Assembly (NCBI GenBank): GCA_963760935.1
Contig: CAVXFB010000003.1
Span: 310,001-374,000, forward strand
Source of the DNA: CAVXFB01 sp963760935
GTDB taxonomy: Bacteria > Planctomycetota > Planctomycetia > Pirellulales > Thermoguttaceae
Length of the DNA: 64,000 bases
Reading direction: 5' to 3'
In this document: positions 36,359-44,214 of the stretch, piece by piece
Position numbering within the stretch: position 1 is the first letter of the stretch
How the letters are laid out: every line of letters starts with the position of its first letter
Position numbers and translations under genes: made by a program
The notes under the pieces: model-generated
The model's database searches: none
Told to the model about the DNA's origin: nothing
The model's input: only the letters and a program-made list of their open reading frames with translations

Positions 36359-38476
36359 ATGACACGATCAATATTACTTCGCCTTACTTTGGCGGCAGTC
36401 TTTTGCCTCGTCATTCAGCCCGCCACGGCGCTGGCGGCGATTACCGGATCGGGCGATCTCGATCCCCTGGATCCGGCGACATGGAGTAGTTCCACCACGG
36501 TCTATGTCGGAAAAGCGTCCAGCGGCAGTGTCAGCGTCGATTTGGATAGCGATCTCAGTTCCAATCAGTCCTTCATCGCTTCCAATTCCGGCTCCACGGG
36601 GAGTGCCACGGTCGACGGCGCCGGCTCCACATGGACCATAAGCGACAACCTCTTGGTGGGCCAACTCGGCAGCGGGACACTCAGCATTGCCAATGGCGGC
36701 ACGGTCAGCAATGGCTATGGTTGCATTGGTTACGGATCCGCCGGTGGGACGGGCGTGGCGACGGTGGACGGTGCCGGCTCGACCTGGACCAACAGCAACA
36801 GCCTGTACGTCGGTTACGCTGGCAGTGGAACATTGAACATCGTCGGTGGCGGAGCCGTCAGCACTACCCACGGCTACGTCGGCTATGGTTCCGACTCGAC
36901 CGGTGCGGCAACGGTGGATGGAGATGGCTCCACCTGGACCAGCATTAGCCGCCTCTATGTTGGCGAGTTCGGCTATGGAACGCTCAACATCACTGGCGGC
37001 GGCTCCGTCAGCAATGCCGAGGGCTGCATCGGCGTTATTTCCGGTTCAACCGGTGCGGTAACCGTGGATGGGACCGGCTCGAGTTGGGCCACAACGTTCC
37101 TCCTGGATGTCGGACGTTCTGGCCACGGAACACTGAACGTTACCGGTGGCGGAGCCGTCAGCAATACCAACGGCTACATCGGTCGCTCTTCCGGCTCGGA
37201 GGGGGTGGTGATGGTAGACGGGACCGGCTCAACCTGGACCAACAGCAGCAGCCTCCGCGTCGGTTACGATGTCGGCAGTGGGACGCTCAACATTACCGGC
37301 GGCGGAGCCGTCAGCAATGCCAACGGCTACATCGGCTATTTGTCCAACGCGATGGGCAACGTATCGGTGGAGGGCGCCGGCTCGACATGGACCAACATCG
37401 GTACGCTCTACGTCGGCTTCTCCGGCAGTGGGACGCTCAACATTACCGGCGGCGGAGCCGTCAGCAATGCCAACAGCTACATCGGCTACAATTCCGGCTC
37501 AACGGGCGAGGTCAACATCATCGGGGCCGACGCAACCTGGACCAACAGCGGCAGCCTGTACGTTGGCCGTTCCGGCAGGGGAACGCTCACACAAAGCGAC
37601 GGGGCAAACACGGTTGGCGTTAGTCTGATCCTCGCCAACGGTTCCAGCGCCGTCGGCACGTATAACCTTAACGGTGGAACGCTCATCCTTTCGTCCATGT
37701 CGAAGGGTTCTGGAAACGCGACATTCAACTTTGGTGGCGGAACTCTGAAAGCCGCCGGGGCATTCTCCGCCACCCTGCCCATGACGCTCACCGGAGTCGG
37801 CGGCAATGCAAATGTTGATGCGAATTCCTACGCCGTGACGCTTTCCGGCCAGCTTTCAGGTTCTGGCGGGCTGAACAAGCTTGGCGACCACAAATTGACC
37901 CTAAGCGGGGCAAACAGTTACACTGGCGTGACGACCGTCGAGGGGGGTGCGATGCAACTTAATGGCGTGACAAAGGCCCAGGCCCCAGTGCTCATCCGCG
38001 GCGGGGCCGACATCAAAGCTGGCGAGCTAGTCTTTGACTACACGGGCGAAAGCAGCCCGGCCGCGACAATTGCGGGCTTGCTCACCACGAGCTACCACGC
38101 TGGTGCGTGGAACACCGGCCAATTGAAGAGTTCGACCGCCACGGCTCATCGTGGTTTGGGTTGGGTTGAAAACACCGCAGCCAGTCAGGTAACCGTGGCC
38201 TACACGGTGTATGGCGACACCAACTTGAACGGCACGACGAACTTCACGGACTTGAGCAAGCTGCTGTCGAAGTACAACCAGTCGGGCGTGTGGGCCGACG
38301 GCGACACCAATTACGACGGCACGGTGAACTTCACCGACCTGAGCAAGATGTTGTCGACCTACAACCAGTCGGTGGGATTGTTGACCCCGGCTGCCGAACC
38401 GTCCAGCCTTGCGTTGTTGGTGGCGGCAGCCGTCGCGATGATTGCCATCGCGTGGCGTCGGCCGCGATCGCAATGA
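36359..38476 (+). CDS. T5SS/PEP-CTERM-repeat exported protein with dockerin
   Basis: The product is 705 residues with a signal peptide at about 1-28. From about 80 to 420 there are six to seven repeats of about 50 residues, each of the form VDG.GSTWTNS.SLYVG then GSGTLNITGGGAVSNANGYI. These match the T5SS/PEP-CTERM-associated repeat family and should form a parallel beta-helix. Next come LNGGTLILSS and the beta-strand repeat LSGANSYTGVTTVEGG (about 515), the linker domain, a dockerin (about 615-675, YGDTNLNGTTNFTDLSKLL) and a PEP-CTERM end (PEPSSLALLVAAAVAMIAIA then WRRPRSQ). No enzyme domain is seen; a surface or biofilm structural role is inferred. The ATG follows GCGGTGAAAAA, a weak ribosome site. 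Confidence 0.85.
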   Translation: MTRSILLRLTLAAVFCLVIQPATALAAITGSGDLDPLDPATWSSSTTVYVGKASSGSVSVDLDSDLSSNQSFIASNSGSTGSATVDGAGSTWTISDNLLVGQLGSGTLSIANGGTVSNGYGCIGYGSAGGTGVATVDGAGSTWTNSNSLYVGYAGSGTLNIVGGGAVSTTHGYVGYGSDSTGAATVDGDGSTWTSISRLYVGEFGYGTLNITGGGSVSNAEGCIGVISGSTGAVTVDGTGSSWATTFLLDVGRSGHGTLNVTGGGAVSNTNGYIGRSSGSEGVVMVDGTGSTWTNSSSLRVGYDVGSGTLNITGGGAVSNANGYIGYLSNAMGNVSVEGAGSTWTNIGTLYVGFSGSGTLNITGGGAVSNANSYIGYNSGSTGEVNIIGADATWTNSGSLYVGRSGRGTLTQSDGANTVGVSLILANGSSAVGTYNLNGGTLILSSMSKGSGNATFNFGGGTLKAAGAFSATLPMTLTGVGGNANVDANSYAVTLSGQLSGSGGLNKLGDHKLTLSGANSYTGVTTVEGGAMQLNGVTKAQAPVLIRGGADIKAGELVFDYTGESSPAATIAGLLTTSYHAGAWNTGQLKSSTATAHRGLGWVENTAASQVTVAYTVYGDTNLNGTTNFTDLSKLLSKYNQSGVWADGDTNYDGTVNFTDLSKMLSTYNQSVGLLTPAAEPSSLALLVAAAVAMIAIAWRRPRSQ

Positions 38477-38481
38477 TCGAG

Positions 38482-38600
38482 AACAACCTGCGGCTCCAAT
38501 TGTAAGGTAGCGTCAGCATACCTAGTTCCCATTGCTCGCCGTGCGAGACACTGCGGGCCGTTTTTGGCCTGGGCGCTCTTTCCTGGCGTAAGGCGTACGC
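38482..38600 (+). repeat. Noncoding repeat family, copy 1
   Basis: From the AGAACAACCTGCGGCTCCAA start (about 38482) through GTAAGGTAGCGTCAGC, ATTGCTCGCCGTGCGAGA and TTCCTGGCGTAAGGCGT, this block matches copy 3 (41364-41482) with few differences. CTCGC-CGT-GCGAG is a hairpin inside it. It begins a few bases after the stop of the T5SS/PEP-CTERM-repeat gene. Confidence 0.85.
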
Positions 38601-38676
38601 ACGGCCGGCAGCGATCTCGCGTTTCGCTTTCCCCCGACTGCCCCCGCCACACAGACGCTTATTTCTAGGGGGTTTG

Positions 38677-38705
38677 TTGACAAAAAATGAGGGGTTCGCT
38701 AAAGT
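38677..38705 (+). promoter_or_regulatory. Strong sigma70-type promoter upstream of the HAF-repeat gene
   Basis: A perfect TTGACA (38677-38682), a 17-base spacer and TAAAGT (38700-38705, 4 of 6). The coding start at 38940 implies an untranslated leader of about 230 bases, which contains copy 2 of the noncoding repeat. Confidence 0.6.
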
Positions 38706-38743
38706 GGCCGCCATACATTAACTTCTATGGAAGTCTAGTCTGA

Positions 38744-38830
38744 AGGCAGCGTCAGCGTACCCTAGTCCCCGTTGCTCGCAGTGCAAAACACTGAGGGCGT
38801 TTCTTGGGCTGGGAGTTTTCCCTTGTTCGT
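38744..38830 (+). repeat. Noncoding repeat family, copy 2 (diverged)
   Basis: GAAGGCAGCGTCAGCGTACC, then CCCCGTTGCTCGCAGTGC and GGGCTGGGAGTTTTCC follow copies 1 and 3 with more substitutions, including changes that break the CTCGC/GCGAG hairpin. It lies between the promoter at 38677 and the HAF-repeat gene start. Confidence 0.75.
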
Positions 38831-38939
38831 CATCCGCCACTTGTCGGTCTGCGAAGCGGTCGGTAGTTCACCTTGTTGTATTTCGTAGTTTTTCCATTCC
38901 AAAGCGAGAAGTTGCCCGCAGATTGAAAGGCGTTGTGAA

Positions 38940-40019
38940 ATGAAGCGGCGGACCGTGGCGATGATGGTGGTCTTGATATTGGCGGTTGTCGGAAACGCCT
39001 GGGGCGGCGTTCAGTACACCCTGACCGACCTTGGCACGCTGGGAGGCAATCGAAGTGTGGCCTACGGCATCAATGGCAGCGGGCAGATCGTCGGAGCCGC
39101 CCACACGGGCGACGGCAAGGACCACGCCTTTCTCTACAGCGGCGGGGTGATGCAGGATCTTGGCACGTTTGGCGGGTCGAGCAGTGCCGCTTACAGCATC
39201 AGCGATAGCGGGCTTGTCGTGGGTTCCGCAGCCGTCAACAGCTTCTCCTACCATGCGTTTCTCTACAAGAACGGAATCCTACAGGATCTCGGTACACTTC
39301 CGGGAGGAAGCATCAGTTTTGCCGAAGACGTGAACGACAGCGAGCAGATTGTGGGATTCGGATATACGAGTAGTAACTACTACTACCATGGTTTTCTCTA
39401 CAGCGGCGGCGACGTGCAAGACCTCGGCACTTTGGGCGGCACCGATAGTTATGCTAATGGCATCAACCGAAGTGGGCAGATCATCGGAGAGGCAAACTCG
39501 CACGCCTTTTTTTACAGCGGCGGCGTCATGCAAAACCTCGGCACACTGGCCGGGATGAATTACAGCCGTGCGAACGACATCAACGACAACGGGCAGATCG
39601 TGGGTTACGCCTCGAAGTGGAGCTCGTCTGCTGCTGGCCGTGCTTTCCTCTACAGCAACAGCGTCATGCAAGACCTCGGCACTCTCGGAGGTGAACGCAG
39701 CTGGGCATACGGAATCAACAATAGCGGGCACGTCGTTGGCTATGCGTATACGAACGCCGGCATCGAACATGCCTTTCTATATAGCGGCGGGGTGATGCAG
39801 GACTTAAACGACTCAATAAGCTCGTCCTCGGGCTGGATCCTTGATCGGGCGACGGCCATCAACGACGCCGGACAGATCGTAGGGAACGGCGTTAGCCCAA
39901 GGGGAGAATTGCATGCCTTCCTTCTCACCCCCATTCCCGAACCCTCCACCCTCGTCCTCCTCGGCATGGGTGCCATCGGCCTGCTGGCCCGCGTTTGGCG
40001 GCGGCAGCGATCAAAGTAA
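38940..40019 (+). CDS. HAF-repeat exported protein with PEP-CTERM
   Basis: The 359-residue product has a signal peptide (VAMMVVLILAVVGNAWG) and seven or so HAF-type repeats of about 45 residues. Each has the pattern DLGTLGG...AYGIN.SGQIVG followed by HAFLYSGGVMQ. HAF repeats are small beta units named for the His-Ala-Phe triplet, of unknown function, common in exported proteins. The C-terminus IPEPSTLVLLGMGAIGLLAR then VWRRQRSK is a PEP-CTERM signal. An IS4 element is inserted just after the stop codon, leaving the gene intact. Confidence 0.9.
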   Translation: MKRRTVAMMVVLILAVVGNAWGGVQYTLTDLGTLGGNRSVAYGINGSGQIVGAAHTGDGKDHAFLYSGGVMQDLGTFGGSSSAAYSISDSGLVVGSAAVNSFSYHAFLYKNGILQDLGTLPGGSISFAEDVNDSEQIVGFGYTSSNYYYHGFLYSGGDVQDLGTLGGTDSYANGINRSGQIIGEANSHAFFYSGGVMQNLGTLAGMNYSRANDINDNGQIVGYASKWSSSAAGRAFLYSNSVMQDLGTLGGERSWAYGINNSGHVVGYAYTNAGIEHAFLYSGGVMQDLNDSISSSSGWILDRATAINDAGQIVGNGVSPRGELHAFLLTPIPEPSTLVLLGMGAIGLLARVWRRQRSK

Positions 40020-40024
40020 ATAGA

Positions 40025-41354
40025 ACAGTACTGTCTGGTTATAAGTTGAATAGTGACAATTGGTTACAGTGAGGACTTTCGGAATCTGCTGTAGAAGACG
40101 CTGAAAGCGCCTGAAAAATAGGGGTTTTCTCGAAAGGAGTCACGCTCAGAATTTGGAGGATTTCGGTGAGGCTGCGGTCGAGCTTCAATTCGCGTCTGAG
40201 GATGGCTGCGAGCACGTAGACGCTCACGGCAATCCACACCTGAGTCTTTACGGCATTCATGGAATGGCCATAGAACGACTTGATACGCAGATTTTGCTTG
40301 ATCCACTTGAAAAAGAGTTCCACTTGCCAGCGACAGCGGTAGAGCTGTGCGATCGTGAGCGCCGGAAGGTCGAAGTTGTTGGTCAGAAACACCAGTCGTC
40401 GTTTGTGTTCGGTATCGTAGTACGCAACGCGACGAAGCGGAGCAGGATAAAGTTGAGACGTCTTGAGACCTTGAAGAACAATGGTTTGGTCGCTGCGCAG
40501 CCCCGTGGATTTGTCCACCATGCGGGACTCGCGGCGGTTGGTATCGAGGTTCCGCTTGGCGCGAGTGACGAAAAACGCCATCTGCCGAGTGAAGGCATGC
40601 AGGCGGCGGAAGTCGATGTAACCCTTGTCCATCACGTAGAAGGCACCCGGCTCGATGGGCAGGTGATCGAGGACATTCACATCGTGCGTTTTCCCGTGAG
40701 TTATGCGGATAAAGCAGGGGATGTTGCCCCGCAGGTCGATCAGTGTATGCAGCTTCACCGCCCCCTTGTGACGACGGAAACGAGCCCACGGAAACAGGGC
40801 CAGGCAGAGGTCGATCGTCGTGGAGTCCAGGGCGTAGGCAGCCTGCTTCAAGGCAAGTCCGAAGTCCTCCTGAGCATACAACGTCCGGGCGCGACCGATC
40901 AACACCTGAGCGAAGTCTGCCCAGATGCGCCAGTCCCGATGTTTGTTGGCATCGCCCAAGGTACTGCGAGCGATCTTGCCCCGAAAGCCTGCATGATAGA
41001 GCTTCGGCTCCATGGCCCTCAAGCAGGTCTCGATGTCCCGCAAGCTCTCGCGATAGGTCAGCTGCGCGAAGGCCATAGTAAGGAATTGGTCGCGGCAAGA
41101 GAAATCTCGCACGCGCGAGTCGCCGCGATACCGTCGCACACAAGAATTGAAGTCGTGCCGCGGAAGAAAATCCATCAACTGAGCAAACACTACTTGGCCG
41201 GAATACATACGTCATCCTTTTCCACCCAGAGGTGGCTTCAGAATGACGAAAGCATGCATCCGAATTGAAGTCGTGCGCGCTCATTTTACGTTGCAAGCCT
41301 TCACCCTTACATTACTTCGGACGATTTCCGAACACGTTAACCGGACAGTACTGT
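40025..41354 (-). mobile_element. IS4-family insertion sequence, 7-bp target duplication
   Basis: Inverted repeats ACAGTACTGTC(T/C)GGTTA start at 40025 and, on the other strand, at 41354. AAATAGA occurs directly before (40018-40024) and after (41355-41361) the element, a 7-bp target duplication. The 1330-bp element carries one transposase. It separates the HAF-repeat gene from copy 3 of the noncoding repeat, which must once have followed that gene directly. Confidence 0.88.
40039..41208 (-). CDS. IS4-family transposase
   Basis: The 389-residue product begins MYSGQVVFAQLMDFLPRHDF, a DUF4372-type N-terminus. It then has the DDE core: AAYALDSTTIDLCLALF (Asp), FYVMDKGYIDFRRLH (Asp) and YRCRWQVELFFKWIKQNL, which fits the IS4 Y-x2-R-x3-E-x6-K signature. 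No internal break is seen, so the copy is probably functional. Long open frames antisense to it are shadows. Confidence 0.92.
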   Translation of the reverse strand: MYSGQVVFAQLMDFLPRHDFNSCVRRYRGDSRVRDFSCRDQFLTMAFAQLTYRESLRDIETCLRAMEPKLYHAGFRGKIARSTLGDANKHRDWRIWADFAQVLIGRARTLYAQEDFGLALKQAAYALDSTTIDLCLALFPWARFRRHKGAVKLHTLIDLRGNIPCFIRITHGKTHDVNVLDHLPIEPGAFYVMDKGYIDFRRLHAFTRQMAFFVTRAKRNLDTNRRESRMVDKSTGLRSDQTIVLQGLKTSQLYPAPLRRVAYYDTEHKRRLVFLTNNFDLPALTIAQLYRCRWQVELFFKWIKQNLRIKSFYGHSMNAVKTQVWIAVSVYVLAAILRRELKLDRSLTEILQILSVTPFEKTPIFQALSASSTADSESPHCNQLSLFNL

Positions 41355-41363
41355 AAATAGAAA

Positions 41364-41482
41364 TATCTTGCAGCTCCAATCGTAAGGTAGCGTCAGCGTA
41401 CCTAGTCCCCGTTGCTCGCCGTGCGAGGCACTGCGGGCCGTTCTTGGACTGGGCGTTTTTCCTGACGTAAGGCGTCCTTCGG
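41364..41482 (+). repeat. Noncoding repeat family, copy 3
   Basis: Begins ATCTTGCAGCTCCAATCGTA and continues AAGGTAGCGTCAGCGTACCT, GCTCGCCGTGCGAGGC and CCTGACGTAAGGCGTCC, closely matching copy 1. It starts just after the IS4 target duplication. The rest of the gap up to 41710 shows no gene. Confidence 0.85.
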
Positions 41483-41710
41483 CGTCGGCGTGTCCAAGCC
41501 GCCGTGGAAACTCATCCTTCGCCGTAGTGGAAGCCTCGCACGTCTAATACAATTGACCGCTAACGGGCCATGGAAGGGTTCGCTTAGTTCGGGACGGCAC
41601 CGTGAACGTCCGCCCGTTGTCGAAGATGAAATCGAGCCGGTGAAGTTGGCCGACTGATCGATTGTGATGCGAGGAAGTGGAACCAGGGACGTCTATTTAC
41701 GAGCAACATC

Positions 41711-43175
41711 ATGTTCAAGTGGTTTCGTGCGAAATGCCCGGTCGAGCCGGACGCAAAATCCTGGGTTGACCAGCGAATGATGTGGCTCGTGAGCCAGTTC
41801 GGCCGCGACGCGCCTTTTGGAGGGCACGGTCGTACTGCCCACCGAAGAATATTTCTCCAATCCGTACCACGGATCACAGGATGACGCCTGCGTACTATTG
41901 GGTTGTGTCTGCCGCTACATGGATATCCCTCGCAAGGACATTGAACTGGCCTTCTACTCGGAAAGGCAAAGCGTCGCCTTCAACACGGAATTGGCGAGGC
42001 CCGACGGAGGGACTGCTGGCTTGTACAGCGAGCAGGATGGCAAGACCATCATCGGGCTGGAGGTTAGCCAACTGGCCGATCCCACCGCAGTCGTCGCGAC
42101 CTTCGCCCACGAATTATGTCATGTGCATCTTCTGGGCGGCGCTCGACTCTCCCGCGATGAGGAAGACATTGAGCCCTTGACGGACCTAGCGACTGTAGTG
42201 TGGGGAATGGGCATCTTCACTGCCAATGCGATGCTCCGCGACAAAAGTTGGCGTGTAGCGAATTGGGAGGCCTGGAGTATATCGCGGCAAGGTTATCTCA
42301 CAGCACCTATCTTGGGCTATGCCCTAGGGCTGTTCGCCTGGCTGCGACAGGAGACGCGACCCGAGTGGGCCGATTATCTTCGCCGGGACGTCCGATCGTA
42401 TTTCCGCAAGGCTCTGGCCTATTTCGTCGAGACTAAGGATGCCCTTAGCCTGCCCCCCGAATCATGTGACGATCGGCCGCCGGCTTGTCCGGCTGAGTTG
42501 CTTCCCCGATCGACAGGGCATCGGCAAGGTAGCGCCGGAAGTGACGAAATCGGCTCGGGTACTGCCGAGGACGAAGTAGAGGATTGTGCAACTGCCGACG
42601 GCAGCTTTACCCGGGCCACGATCCACATGCAGAACGGCCAACCGGAAGAGGCCCTACATTGGTTGTCCAACGTGATCTTGCACGACAATAAGGATGGGGA
42701 GGCATACCAGCAACGTGCCTTGGCCTACATCAGCTTGAGCAAGTGGTCGGAGGCCCTGGCCGATGCCGAGGAATCCGTGCGATTGTTGCCGGACGAATCG
42801 GAATCATACCGGGCTCGGGGGATGGCATATCTTTACTGCAAGCAATATGCTGCGGCAATCCGGGACTTCAGCCGCTATCTGAGCGAAGAGGATGCCATGG
42901 GTTCCAATCCAGCGCGGCCCGGCGCCGTGTATTATTTCCGCGGGCTGGCCTATGAGGGTGAAGGCAACTTGCGTAGGGCGCTGGCCGATTTCACCAAGGC
43001 GATTCGCCGCTGGCCCCAATGGTCGACACCCTACGAGGCCCGCGGTCGGGTGTATGAGCGTCTGGGCGAAACCGCAAAAGCCCGTGTTGATCGCGACGAA
43101 GCCGTTCGCCGTGGCAAAGTTCAAGAGGTCTGCGAACCTTCGTCAGTCAATTGGACGCCAGTTGTCGACCCATAA
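41711..43175 (+). CDS. TPR protein with metallopeptidase-like N-terminal domain, frameshifted
   Basis: ATG 41711 starts MFKWFRAKCPVEPDAKSWVD then QRMMWLVSQFGRD. Near 41800-41812, beside a TTTT run, the reading moves one frame to RLLEGTVVLPTEEYFSNPY and stays open to 43175, for about 487 residues in total. The first half holds ATFAHELCHVHLLGG, a HExxH-like site written HELCH, suggesting a zinc-peptidase-type fold. Residues about 290-440 are four TPR units (AYQQRALAYISLSKWSEALA, YRARGMAYLYCKQYAAAIRD, YYFRGLAYEGEGNLRRALAD, YEARGRVYERLGETAKARVD). No signal peptide is visible, so it is probably cytosolic. I do not know the family's function; the break may be an assembly error. Confidence 0.7.
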
Positions 43176-43288
43176 TCCGGTGGCTAGTAGAAAAACCGCT
43201 AGAAGTTGAGACGTTAGCCTGCGGGTGTTCATGGCGATGCCGACTACTTCATTCGGCAGCAATATCCCAGGGTGGAGGTAGTGCGACC

Positions 43289-43711
43289 GTGCAAAAGCAG
43301 ATTCTGGAAACTCCGCGTCTCATGATCCGCGAAATGTCGCTCGGCGACCTAGACTTCGTGGCCACACTGCTCGCCGATCCCGAGGTCATGCGATATTATC
43401 CTAAGTGCTATTCACGCGAGGAGGCCGGGGCCTGGATTCAACGTCAGATCAATCGCTATGCCAAGCACGGCCACGGTTTGTGGTTAGTGCTCGATGAACT
43501 CCGCGGCGGATACAGTATTACCTGCACCTCCCAAATCGTCCTCCTGAAGGCGTTAACCAAGTTATCGCCCCATGGAGACACCAATGGTTTCGCCATCCAA
43601 GCGAAAGACCTCGATCACGAAGATCGGGGCTATCTACGCTCGCTATTCGAGCCGATTTCAGCACAGCATCGAAGATCAGGTCCGCACCTGTCGGGAATGG
43701 GCCGACCGTAA
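43289..43711 (+). pseudogene. GNAT acetyltransferase, truncated
   Basis: GTG 43289, with GGAGG at 43274-43278, starts ILETPRLMIREMSLGDLDFV and DPEVMRYYPKCYSREEAGAW. This is the N-terminal half of a RimJ/RimL-like GNAT domain. After about residue 70 (GLWLVLDE, near 43500) homology ends and the frame runs through unrelated sequence. The acetyl-CoA binding loop is missing. The break coincides with the arrival of a recombinase gene start, so an insertion probably destroyed it. Confidence 0.7.
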
Positions 43712-43800
43712 CGGCGTCCACGTCCCTGAGGAACTGGTTTTCGCCGACCGCGCCGTCACGGGCCGTAGTCCATGCCGGCGCCTTTCGGCGAATCCATTCG
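43572..43800 (+). pseudogene. Serine recombinase (resolvase) N-terminal fragment
   Basis: Translation from ATG 43572 gives KRKTSITKIGAIYARYSSRF followed by QHSIEDQVRTCREWADRNG and LVFADRAVTGR. This is the start of a large serine recombinase, with the catalytic Ser in YARYSS. Homology stops after about 70 residues, with no sign of the rest of the catalytic domain or the DNA-binding region. It is a remnant of a mobile element inside the broken GNAT gene. Confidence 0.75.
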
Positions 43801-44214
43801 CCGACCAGGGCGCTCATTGCCGCCCCTGGACCCCGGCTAGCCTCTCTCCGTTCCGATGTTGTTATGATCCTGGAAAATCCGAAAATCCGGGCCTTGACTC
43901 CGCGGCGGTTATGGGTGACACCTTTTCCGATCCCTTTTCCGATCTTCGCTGTCGAATATCACACCGAGAACGAGATTTGTCGCATACGCTAGCATAGCGT
44001 CGTCGAGGCTCGTCGATCTCGCTGATCGTTCCAATATCCGTCACGACCGCCACCATCCTCGCAAGTAACTAGCATGACTGCAATTGTCCCAAGCTAACCG
44101 TGCGAATAGTACATCGAGCGATGTATCCTTGTTGGAGGGGTAGGCTTTTGTCTCCGGTCAGGCACGTTCTGGGCCGAGCTTGCACTCTCCTTCGCTATCC
44201 AGTCGGAGGTTTCG

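Noticed and set aside
36560..37620. Regular roughly 150-bp periodicity that could suggest a CRISPR or satellite array
   Set aside because: It is in frame and encodes T5SS/PEP-CTERM-associated protein repeats; no conserved direct repeats with unique spacers exist anywhere in the window.
40153..41268. Long open frames on both strands overlapping the IS4 transposase
   Set aside because: They lack any recognisable motif; the transposase frame has the full IS4 YREK signature.
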